NCBI GenBank assembly: GCA_040904765.1
Contig: JBBDST010000012.1
Span: forward strand, 1-9,313
DNA: 9,313 nt
Direction of reading: 5' to 3'
Origin: JBBDST01 sp040904765
Lineage (GTDB): Bacteria > Actinomycetota > Nitriliruptoria > Nitriliruptorales > Nitriliruptoraceae
The position numbers were made by a program, and so were the translations under genes. The notes beneath the pieces were generated by a model. That model saw only the letters and a list, made by a program, of their open reading frames with translations. It searched no databases and was not told the DNA's origin. Shown here piece by piece: positions 1-5,580 of this stretch; position 1 is the first letter of the stretch; each line of letters begins with the position of its first letter.

Positions 1-1274
1 ATCGATGCGACGATGACGATGACGTCAGCGATCAGGTGACCTCGCGACATTTCGTCGGCGGCCTGCAAGTTCACGAAACTGGGGTCGCGGACATGTACCC
101 GGTAGGGCTTGTTTGTTCCCGCCGAGGTGAGTGCGTATCCAAGTTCGCCGCGGGGTGATTCTACGGCCGAGTACACCTGTCCGGCTGGGACAGTGAACCC
201 TTGGGTGGTGAGCTTGAAATGGTTGATGAGCGCTTCCATCGATTCGCCCATGATGTGGCGGATGTATTCGGGTGAGTTTCCGATGCCATCCGCACCAAGT
301 TCCTGCTGTGAGGGCCACGCGATGCGTTTGTCGGCAACCATGGTCGGTCCGCTCGGGAACGTGTCGAGTGCTTGGGCGATGATCCGCATGGACTGGCGCA
401 TCTCTTCCATGCGCACGAGATAGCGGGCGAAGCTGTCACCGGCAGTGTCGGTAACGACGTCAAAGTCGTACTGTTCGTACCCGGAGTAGGGGCGAGCTCG
501 CCGAAGGTCCCACGGGATTCCTGAGGCGCGGGCGAGCGGGCCGGTGACGCCAAGTGCAAGTGCACGTTCGGTGGAAAGTACGCCGATGCCCCGCAGCCGG
601 TCGTTGAAGATCGGGTTTTTTAACAGCAGATCTTCATACTGTTGGAGCCGTTCGGGCAGCATCGCAAGCAGCGCGCGGCAGCGTTCGACAAAGTCGTCGG
701 TGACGTCTGTTGCCAGCCCGCCTGGACGGATGTAGGCGTGATTCATCCGAACCCCGGATTGGGATTCGAACAGGTCAAGAATATGTTCGCGGTCCCGAAA
801 GCCGTAGGTCATGACGGTGGTTGAGCCGATCTCCATGCCGCCGGTGGCGAGCCACACGAGGTGGCTTGAGATGCGGTTGAACTCCATCAGAATGACGCGG
901 GTGGCCTGGGCCCGTTCGGGCACGGTGATACCGAGAAGTTCTTCGACGCCAAGGCAGTAGGCGGTCTCGTTGTAGAAGTTTGACAGGTAATCCATGCGGG
1001 TGACGAACGTGGTGCCTTGCACCCATGTGCGGTATTCGGCCGATTTTTCGATGCCGGTGTGCAGATAGCCGATGATTGGGGTGAGTTTGCGTACCACTTC
1101 ACCGTCAAGGTCTAGAACGAGCCGCAACACCCCGTGGGTTGACGGATGCTGTGGGCCCATGTTGACGGTGAGTATTTCGTCTGTGACGGCATCGACGACG
1201 TTTTCCCAGTCGGCACCGTCGACATACACCTCACCGGCAAGTTCGGCTGCTGTTGCGAGCGGGTCGGTGTTCAT
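1..1274 (-). CDS. nuoD: NADH-quinone oxidoreductase subunit D (partial, C-terminus cut by window edge)
   Basis: This is the 49-kDa-type subunit of the peripheral arm of complex I, which with NuoB forms the quinone-reduction pocket. I read it in frame without a break from ATG at 1274 for 424 codons to the left edge. About ten residues seem to be missing, since the reading ends in DVIVIVASI and family members close shortly afterwards. Diagnostic stretches are NMGPQHPSTHG (residues 38-48), IGYLHTGIEK (68-77), RMDYLSNFYNE (93-103) and FNRISSHLVWLATGG (132-146). By spacing, His47 and Tyr96 match the quinone-headgroup pair His59/Tyr108 of the bovine subunit. The position matching bovine Asp160 is Glu148 (GGMEIG). 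The ATG overlaps the nuoC stop by 4 nt (ATGA), with GAGG 7 nt upstream in the nuoC 3' end. It is co-transcribed with nuoABC. The family identity is not in doubt. Confidence 0.97.
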   Translation of the reverse strand, partial: MNTDPLATAAELAGEVYVDGADWENVVDAVTDEILTVNMGPQHPSTHGVLRLVLDLDGEVVRKLTPIIGYLHTGIEKSAEYRTWVQGTTFVTRMDYLSNFYNETAYCLGVEELLGITVPERAQATRVILMEFNRISSHLVWLATGGMEIGSTTVMTYGFRDREHILDLFESQSGVRMNHAYIRPGGLATDVTDDFVERCRALLAMLPERLQQYEDLLLKNPIFNDRLRGIGVLSTERALALGVTGPLARASGIPWDLRRARPYSGYEQYDFDVVTDTAGDSFARYLVRMEEMRQSMRIIAQALDTFPSGPTMVADKRIAWPSQQELGADGIGNSPEYIRHIMGESMEALINHFKLTTQGFTVPAGQVYSAVESPRGELGYALTSAGTNKPYRVHVRDPSFVNLQAADEMSRGHLIADVIVIVAS

Positions 1275-1909
1275 TCCACCACCTCGCGCAAGCTGCGTTC
1301 CTGGGGTGAAGGAATTAGCAGGTCGTTTTTGTATGCCACTTCGATCCCACCAAGTGGGTAGTCCTTGCGGTGTGGGTGACCGTCCCAGTCATCTGGCATA
1401 AGAATCCGTTCAAGCCCTGGATGGCCAGCAAAGTCGACTCCAAAAAAGTCGTACACCTCGCGTTCGTGAAAGTTCGCCGTTTCATACACGCCAGTAACAC
1501 TTGGCACACGCGGGTCGGTGTCGGGGGTGGCGACCACGATGCGCACAAGATGGTTGCGTGCTACGGATCGTAACGTGTAGGTCACTTCGATCATGCCGAT
1601 TTCGCGTGACAGCCGGTAGTCCGGCCAACCGGTCGTTGACACTTGCCGCTGCACGTCATGATCGCCTGCCGGCCAGTGCACCCCTGAAAGGTCAGAGAGC
1701 AGTTCGAACGCAAGTTCGGGGTCGTCACGAAGGGCAGTGAGCGCAGTCACGATTGTCTCGGGTGTGATCGTGACGGTGAGGGTGCCGTACTCGCGTGTCA
1801 GGGTTGCGTCTGGCAGAACTGCGCTGATGTGCGTTTCAAGTTCCGCATCGTCAAGGCTTGGGTGAAGTAGCCCGTGTGCGCGTGTAGGAACGTTGTAGGG
1901 GCCGTTCAT
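1271..1909 (-). CDS. nuoC: NADH-quinone oxidoreductase subunit C
   Basis: This is the 30-kDa-type peripheral subunit of complex I, which packs against NuoD at the cytoplasmic side of the membrane. It has 212 residues. The N-terminal 60 residues are variable. The conserved part has ELLSDLSGVHW (69-79) and the family signature from about 149 to 187 (EREVYDFFGVDF ... HPGLERILMPDDWDGHP ... RKDYPLGG). It is a separate nuoC, not the nuoCD fusion found in E. coli, because nuoD starts anew at 1274. The start is ATG at 1909, overlapping the nuoB stop by 4 nt, with a consensus AGGAGG at 1917-1922 seven nt upstream. This is the strongest Shine-Dalgarno in the window, and it lies inside the nuoB coding end. 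The gene is translationally coupled on both sides. Confidence 0.97.
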   Translation of the reverse strand: MNGPYNVPTRAHGLLHPSLDDAELETHISAVLPDATLTREYGTLTVTITPETIVTALTALRDDPELAFELLSDLSGVHWPAGDHDVQRQVSTTGWPDYRLSREIGMIEVTYTLRSVARNHLVRIVVATPDTDPRVPSVTGVYETANFHEREVYDFFGVDFAGHPGLERILMPDDWDGHPHRKDYPLGGIEVAYKNDLLIPSPQERSLREVVE

Positions 1910-2394
1910 ACTTTGGCCTCCTGATCGACGAAACGTTCGCCTTCGATTTGGGCGTGAAGTTTCAAAATGCCGTCGAGGAGCATTTCTGGCCGTGGCGGGC
2001 AGCCAGGCACATACATGTCAACCGGCACAATATGGTCGACGCCTTGTACAAGGGCGTAGTTGTTGAACATTCCCCCAGAGGTGGCGCACACGCCCATCGA
2101 CAGGACCCATTTCGGGTCAGACATTTGGTCATACACCCGTCGCAGCACCGGTGCCATCTTGTGTGACACTCGTCCTGCCACGATCATTAAGTCTGCTTGG
2201 CGGGGGGAGGCACGAAACACTTCCATACCAAACCGGGCCATGTCGTGTCGGGGCGCACCGGTGTGCATCATTTCGATTGCGCAGCATGCCAGACCGAAGG
2301 TGGCCGGCCACAGTGAGTGGGCACGGCTGTAGTTCACAAATTTTTCGAGGTTTGTGAGCAGAATGCCGTTTGGCAGATTGTTCTCTAATCCCAT
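1906..2394 (-). CDS. nuoB: NADH-quinone oxidoreductase subunit B
   Basis: This is the PSST-type subunit of complex I, which holds iron-sulfur cluster N2, the last electron carrier before quinone. It has 162 residues, a normal length. The four expected cluster ligands are present: the tandem Cys37-Cys38 (FGLACCAIEMM), Cys103 (SMGVCATSGG) and Cys132 (YVPGCPPRPE). The GMFNNYALVQGVD stretch (108-120) resembles actinobacterial NuoB. The ATG at 2394 lies inside the last codons of nuoA, a 10-nt overlap, and is preceded by GGGGAGG (2401-2407) six nt upstream, so the start is secure. The stop overlaps the nuoC start by 4 nt. All ligands being intact argues for a working enzyme rather than a decayed copy. 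Confidence 0.98.
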   Translation of the reverse strand: MGLENNLPNGILLTNLEKFVNYSRAHSLWPATFGLACCAIEMMHTGAPRHDMARFGMEVFRASPRQADLMIVAGRVSHKMAPVLRRVYDQMSDPKWVLSMGVCATSGGMFNNYALVQGVDHIVPVDMYVPGCPPRPEMLLDGILKLHAQIEGERFVDQEAKV

Positions 2395-2744
2395 TCGAGA
2401 CCTCCCCGTCCGATCTCGTATACGAACGCAACTGCCAGCACTCCAAGAAATATGAGCATCTGGGTGAAGCCAAACCAGCCAAGGTCACGCAACACGACCG
2501 CCCACGGATACAAGAACACCGCTTCGATGTCGAAGATTAAAAACAGCATTGCGACCATGTAGAACTTGACGGAGAAACGGGTTTCTCCGATTCGGGCGAG
2601 GGGTTCATTGCCAGACTCGTACGCGGCAAGTTTGGTCGGGTTGGGTTTACGCGGCCCAACCAGGCTGCTGATTGCAATCGTGCCCACAGCAAATGCGACC
2701 GCTAGGAACAGCAGCAGCACGATCGGAAAATAGTCAGCTAACAC
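2385..2744 (-). CDS. nuoA: NADH-quinone oxidoreductase subunit A
   Basis: This is a small membrane subunit of complex I at the junction of the peripheral and membrane arms. It has 119 residues. Three hydrophobic segments are visible at about 6-28, 60-82 and 92-110. Between the first two lies the conserved loop with KLAAYESGNEPL, and the second segment carries RFSVKFYMVAMLFLIFDIE, the family signature that includes the acidic residues of TM2. Translation starts at GTG 2744. An in-frame TAA lies two codons upstream (2748-2750), so no longer form is possible. GTGTGAGG just upstream offers a Shine-Dalgarno, with about 7 nt between GAGG and the GTG. It is the first nuo gene, 101 bp after the reductase gene on the same strand, so the operon may start here or continue from upstream. 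Confidence 0.97.
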   Translation of the reverse strand: MLADYFPIVLLLFLAVAFAVGTIAISSLVGPRKPNPTKLAAYESGNEPLARIGETRFSVKFYMVAMLFLIFDIEAVFLYPWAVVLRDLGWFGFTQMLIFLGVLAVAFVYEIGRGGLEWD

Positions 2745-2845
2745 GGTTTATGCCTCACACGTTTCGCCCAAGCGGGCACGGTACTTCGTTTGGCGCGGCG
2801 TTGCGAACAGCCCCTCAGTGACACGTTGGACCTTTGCCGACCTCA
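2745..2845 (-). other. Gap between reductase gene and nuoA
   Basis: This 101-bp non-coding stretch holds the nuoA Shine-Dalgarno at its distal end and a weak GCCC-AAGC-GGGC stem of 4 bp around 2768-2779. The stem is not followed by a T-run on the minus strand, so I do not call a terminator. A poor promoter match exists (minus strand TTCGCA, 18-nt spacer, TACCGT), which is too weak to assert. Read-through from menG and the reductase into nuoA is as likely as a separate nuo promoter. Confidence 0.4.
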
Positions 2846-4132
2846 TCATGCGGCCGGTGCGAGCCGTTGCAGCGTGTTCAAAAACACATCTTTTGCGTCG
2901 GTCGGAGACGTGTCTGTCAAATGCGCCATCATCTTCAACACGAGCAGCATCAACGGCCGATACGGCATCCCGTAGGTGGTTGACAGGTGCATCACCATCG
3001 GATCGCCGACAAGTTGCACGAATGCGCGACCGAGCGTGTAGTAGCCGCCGATCCGTTCTCGTAACGCCGTGTCGTACCGGTCAAGATCTGCCGTGCGTTT
3101 CGTTACAAGTGCCCGGTCGATAACTTCGGCGGCGAGTTGGCCGGCTTCCATCGCATAACTGATGCCTTCCCCGTTAAACGGATTCACCATACCGCCGCTG
3201 TCCCCAACAAACACGACCCCGCGCTGATGCAAAGGGGTGCGGTTGAAACCCATCGGAATCGGGCCAGTACGGATTGTGCCTTCACAATTCTCGTCGGTGG
3301 TTTCCCATTCGGCCGCCATCCCGCCAGCCCAGGATTCGAGCAGTTTGCGGTAGTTCACTGTTTGAAATTCGCGCGACGTTGAGATCAGACCCAAACCGAC
3401 ATTCAACGTGCCATCGTCAAGCGGGAACAGCCATCCGTATCCGCTCAGCAGTTCCCCGTTGGCGTCAGTGAGATTTAAAAACGATGAGATCCACTCGTCA
3501 TCTGACCGGCTTGAGCGGTAGTAGGCCCGGGCACCGACAGCCATGGGCCGTTCCAATCGGCGTGGCGAACCAAGCTGTTTTGCGATCGGGCTGCCCGCCC
3601 CATCGGCAGCGATCACAATCGGTGCGTGGATCTCGTAAGGAAGGTCATCTTCGTCGCGATACCGAACGCCACGTACCCGTGTTTGGGCGGCGTCGCGCCA
3701 CACGAGACCGGTGACAGTCGCACCTTCGATCAGCTTTGCCCCGTTGCTTTTAGCTTTCCGGGCGATCGTTTCGTCAAATACCATCCGACGCGCGGTCCCG
3801 CCCCAACTTGGCCAGTCGTCAAGTTCAGGCCACGGCAGTTCCATGATCGTATGCCCGCCGTGAATTCTCAACCCTTTTTGCACCGCGAAGCCTTCGGCAC
3901 GGCCGTGAGCTTCATCGATTAAACCAAGGTCAAGCAGTTCGCGGATAACGCGAGGGGTAAGGCCATCACCACAGATTTTGTCGCGCGGGAAACGGTCTTT
4001 GTCTAACAAGACGACGTCACGTCCTCGGGCAGCCAGATGTGCGGCTGCGGCAGCTCCACCAGGTCCTGCGCCCACCACCACTACATCGGCATATGTCACC
4101 GGTAGGTGAAGCGTTGACGACGCTGACGACAT
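2846..4132 (-). CDS. FAD-dependent geranylgeranyl reductase family protein, MenJ-like menaquinone reductase
   Basis: This is a flavoprotein of the geranylgeranyl reductase family, 428 residues from the preferred start. It has an N-terminal dinucleotide-binding fold (DVVVVGAGPGGAAAAAHLA, GxGxxG at 21-26), the family motif DKICGDGLTPRVIREL (51-66), GYGWLFPLDDG (231-241) and a second FAD motif VFVGDSGGMVNPFNGEGI (307-324). From memory these resemble mycobacterial MenJ (Rv0561c), which reduces one isoprene unit of menaquinone. Lying between menG and nuoA supports quinone side-chain saturation over chlorophyll or archaeal-lipid roles, and no bacteriochlorophyll gene is present. The start at ATG 4132 is chosen because GAGG lies 8 nt upstream and the FAD fold then begins at residue 16. 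A GTG at 4228 overlaps the menG stop (GTGA) and would add 32 residues with no family likeness. Which and how many double bonds it reduces cannot be told. Confidence 0.9.
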   Translation of the reverse strand: MSSASSTLHLPVTYADVVVVGAGPGGAAAAAHLAARGRDVVLLDKDRFPRDKICGDGLTPRVIRELLDLGLIDEAHGRAEGFAVQKGLRIHGGHTIMELPWPELDDWPSWGGTARRMVFDETIARKAKSNGAKLIEGATVTGLVWRDAAQTRVRGVRYRDEDDLPYEIHAPIVIAADGAGSPIAKQLGSPRRLERPMAVGARAYYRSSRSDDEWISSFLNLTDANGELLSGYGWLFPLDDGTLNVGLGLISTSREFQTVNYRKLLESWAGGMAAEWETTDENCEGTIRTGPIPMGFNRTPLHQRGVVFVGDSGGMVNPFNGEGISYAMEAGQLAAEVIDRALVTKRTADLDRYDTALRERIGGYYTLGRAFVQLVGDPMVMHLSTTYGMPYRPLMLLVLKMMAHLTDTSPTDAKDVFLNTLQRLAPAA

Positions 4133-4140
4133 ATGTGGAT

Positions 4141-4144
4141 CCTC
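4141..4144 (-). promoter_or_regulatory. Shine-Dalgarno GAGG that fixes the reductase start
   Basis: On the minus strand GAGG is followed by the 8-nt spacer ATCCACAT and then ATG at 4132. It is the only good ribosome-binding match near the beginning of the conserved protein, and it favours 4132 over the upstream GTG at 4228. Confidence 0.65.
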
Positions 4145-4160
4145 GTATCCCAGAATACGA
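4143..4160 (-). promoter_or_regulatory. Perfect 6-bp inverted repeat overlapping the reductase Shine-Dalgarno
   Basis: The arms TCGTAT (4143-4148) and ATACGA (4155-4160) are perfectly complementary around a 6-nt loop. In the minus-strand RNA the 3' arm runs into the GAGG, so two bases of the ribosome-binding site would be paired. It could dampen translation of the reductase, act as a protein-binding dyad, or be chance. The stem is short and A/T-rich. Confidence 0.35.
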
Positions 4161-4174
4161 CTACGGCACGTGCG

Positions 4175-4194
4175 CTTGTGAATTACTTCACGAG
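4175..4194. promoter_or_regulatory. Imperfect dyad CTTGTG-N8-CACGAG upstream of the reductase gene
   Basis: CTTGTGAATTACTTCACGAG has 8-base arms around a 4-nt centre, with a single T/G mismatch. It lies in the 92-bp gap between menG and the reductase gene, about 45 bp before the reductase ATG. Its outer arms resemble those of the dyad at 5017-5034 in the menG/MerR-like divergent region, but the inner spacing is 8 instead of 6. It is a candidate operator, or a small RNA hairpin in a menG-reductase transcript. Confidence 0.35.
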
Positions 4195-4224
4195 CGATCA
4201 GTGTAGCGCTGTGACACGCAACAC

Positions 4225-4944
4225 TCACTCTTGAACGCGCACTCCTCGATGCACGGCCACGATGCCGCCCGACAGGTCTCGTACCTGCACATTTGCAAAC
4301 CCTGCCGCCTCAAGCCAGGACGCAACCACTTTGCGATCGGGCCAAGCCAGAATCGAATCGGCGAGATATTGGTATGCCGCTGGCGACGAAGACACAAGCC
4401 GCGCAATTTTTGGCAGTGCCCGCACCAGATAGCGTCGATATATCTGGCGAAACTGCGCGTTGGTGGGGGATGCAAACTCGCAGATAACGACCCGCCCGCC
4501 AGGTTTCAACACTCGGGCAAATTCGCGCAACACCGCTTCGGGGTCACTGACGTTACGGATTCCAAACGAAATCGTCACCGCATCAAACGTCGCATCGGCA
4601 AACGGCATTGTGTTCGCGTCCGCATTCACCCAACTCAACCGCGCGCCGCGACGTTTCGCACCGGCCAGCAACATATTGAAAGACAAGTCAAGTGCCACAA
4701 CATGCTCGGCACCGTCTTTGACCATCGCGCGAGCCACGTTGCCAGGGCCAGCTGCGACATCCAGAATAAGCCCGCCTTTGGGGCTTGCCGCTGCCGCGGT
4801 CACCCTGCGCCACTGGCGGTCTTGTCCCAGCGAAAGCACCGCATTTGCCACGTCGTAGCGTGGCGCGACCCGGTCAAACATCGCCTGCACCAGGTCGGCT
4901 TCTTTGCCGTCACGACCAGCAGGAGGGAGTGGTTTTTCAGACAC
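4225..4944 (-). CDS. menG: Demethylmenaquinone methyltransferase (UbiE/MenG family)
   Basis: This SAM-dependent methyltransferase performs the last ring step of menaquinone synthesis, demethylmenaquinone to menaquinone. With start GTG 4944 it has 239 residues, normal for the family. UbiE signature 1 is at 30-47 (YDVANAVLSLGQDRQW), the SAM-binding glycine motif at 60-69 (ILDVAAGPGN), an acidic residue ending the second strand at 86 (VVALDLS), and signature 2 at 129-150 (IRNVSDPEAVLREF ... VLKPGG). The GTG is preceded by GAGG (4951-4954) with a 6-nt spacer. The frame stays open to a TTG at 5031, but the extra 29 residues have no family likeness and would cover the divergent promoter. No ubiquinone genes are visible and menC, menD and menF are close by, so a menaquinone role is preferred over ubiquinone. 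It heads a likely menG-reductase(-nuo) transcript. Confidence 0.95.
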   Translation of the reverse strand: MSEKPLPPAGRDGKEADLVQAMFDRVAPRYDVANAVLSLGQDRQWRRVTAAAASPKGGLILDVAAGPGNVARAMVKDGAEHVVALDLSFNMLLAGAKRRGARLSWVNADANTMPFADATFDAVTISFGIRNVSDPEAVLREFARVLKPGGRVVICEFASPTNAQFRQIYRRYLVRALPKIARLVSSSPAAYQYLADSILAWPDRKVVASWLEAAGFANVQVRDLSGGIVAVHRGVRVQE

Positions 4945-4950
4945 CGTTGG

Positions 4951-4954
4951 CCTC
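4951..4954 (-). promoter_or_regulatory. Shine-Dalgarno GAGG that fixes the menG start
   Basis: Minus-strand GAGG, a 6-nt spacer (CCAACG) and then GTG at 4944. No comparable site precedes other possible starts further upstream, so it decides the annotated menG N-terminus. Confidence 0.6.
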
Positions 4955-5016
4955 GCACGTCCACAAACGACAGTAGAATTGGGGTTAGGTCTGAGGCTAC
5001 CGCCTTGAACCGTTAC

Positions 5017-5034
5017 CTTGTGGCACAACACAAG
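5017..5034. promoter_or_regulatory. Perfect dyad CTTGTG-N6-CACAAG, candidate operator
   Basis: CTTGTGGCACAACACAAG has perfect 6-bp arms around a 6-nt spacer. Nested in it is TTGTG-G-CACAA (5018-5028), an 11-bp palindrome, so the site holds one TTGTG and two CACAA half-sites. A further CACAA lies at 4962-4966 next to the menG promoter candidate. The position in a divergent region next to a helix-turn-helix gene suggests autoregulation. No binding data can be read from sequence. Confidence 0.5.
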
Positions 5035-5068
5035 TCATGCCCCCATCCGCTTGCGCGTCGGCGAAAAT

Positions 5069-5578
5069 ATGTCTTCTTCAACACCACCGAAAGACACCGG
5101 CAACGCCGAACTTCAGCGGGCCGTCAGCCTCGACGACGACGCGGTGTATGACTTGGCCTCGCTGGCTGAACTGGTCGGCACCACTCCAACACTGTTACAA
5201 GCACTCGAACGCACTGGTTTGCTCTTGGCTTATCAGCATGACGCCGACGGCACCGCTCACTACAGCGACGCTGACGCCCAGGCCGTACGTGCCGGCTTGA
5301 CGTTGCTGGATGCAGGCCTGCCGCTGGCAGAACTGCTCAACCTCGCGCAGCACACTGACGCGGCCATTAAAGATATCGCCGTACATGCCGTTGATGCGTT
5401 CATCGCGTTCGTGCGCGATCCTGTGCACGGCACGTCCACATCACCTTCGGAAGCAGTTACCCGTCTGGTCACCGCCTACGAGCAGATGCTGCCGGCAACG
5501 GAAACGCTGGTGGCGCATCACCTGCGGCGCCGGTTGATCGGCGAGGCGTTAGAACGTCTCTCTGCGTCCGAGTCGTAA
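5069..5578 (+). CDS. Small MerR-like helix-turn-helix protein of unknown role
   Basis: This protein has 169 residues and I know no named family for it. Residues 26-53 (VYDLASLAELVGTTPTLLQALERTGLLL) and the YSDADAQAVRAGLTLLDAGLPLAELLNLA stretch (65-93) follow the order of a MerR winged helix: HTH, ER-GLL turn, wing ending in YSDAD, and a helix ending in G-P-L-AEL. The usual SVRTLRYYERIG is replaced by TPTLLQALERTG, so the basic and aromatic residues that normally contact DNA are missing. The rest (about 98-169) looks all-helical and ends in ETLVAHHLRRRLIGEALERL, perhaps a sensing or dimer region. It has no cysteines, so mercury or redox-metal sensing is unlikely. ATG 5069 is preferred, though it lacks a clear Shine-Dalgarno. 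TTG 5018 would extend it through the dyad. It ends 2 bp before menF, so the two are probably co-expressed. Confidence 0.8.
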   Translation: MSSSTPPKDTGNAELQRAVSLDDDAVYDLASLAELVGTTPTLLQALERTGLLLAYQHDADGTAHYSDADAQAVRAGLTLLDAGLPLAELLNLAQHTDAAIKDIAVHAVDAFIAFVRDPVHGTSTSPSEAVTRLVTAYEQMLPATETLVAHHLRRRLIGEALERLSASES

Positions 5579-5580
5579 CG

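Larger units (their letters stand above)
4945..5068. promoter_or_regulatory. Divergent control region of menG and the MerR-like gene/menF
   Basis: This 124-bp gap lies between the divergent starts at 4944 (minus) and 5069 (plus), so it should hold promoters for both directions. For menG, TACTGT on the minus strand at 4970-4975 fits the actinobacterial -10 pattern TANNNT and would give a leader of about 20 nt containing the GAGG, but I see no good -35. For the plus strand, TTGAAC at 5005-5010 is a reasonable -35, but no TANNNT lies 17-19 nt downstream. The dyad at 5017-5034 falls just after TTGAAC, inside the spacer, which is where MerR-family operators usually sit. The promoter calls are tentative. 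Confidence 0.45.

Noticed and set aside
161..1108. Several short minus-strand frames in the nuoD region
   Set aside because: They are other-frame readings of nuoD, whose own frame is unbroken from 1274 to the window edge and carries all family motifs. No frameshift is needed.
2766..2780. Possible terminator between the reductase gene and nuoA
   Set aside because: The stem is only 4 bp (GCCC/GGGC) and there is no T-run on the transcribed strand after it.
2757..2827. Repeated ACACGTT (2757-2763 and 2821-2827) in the gap before nuoA as paired operator sites
   Set aside because: Seven bases twice in 100 bp is too short to support, and neither copy is palindromic or placed next to a clear promoter.
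4231..5151. Long open frame on the plus strand (306 codons) opposite menG
   Set aside because: It is an antisense shadow of menG. The minus strand carries all UbiE signatures, while the plus-strand reading is Arg/His/Pro-rich, has no recognisable motif and runs through the divergent promoter region.
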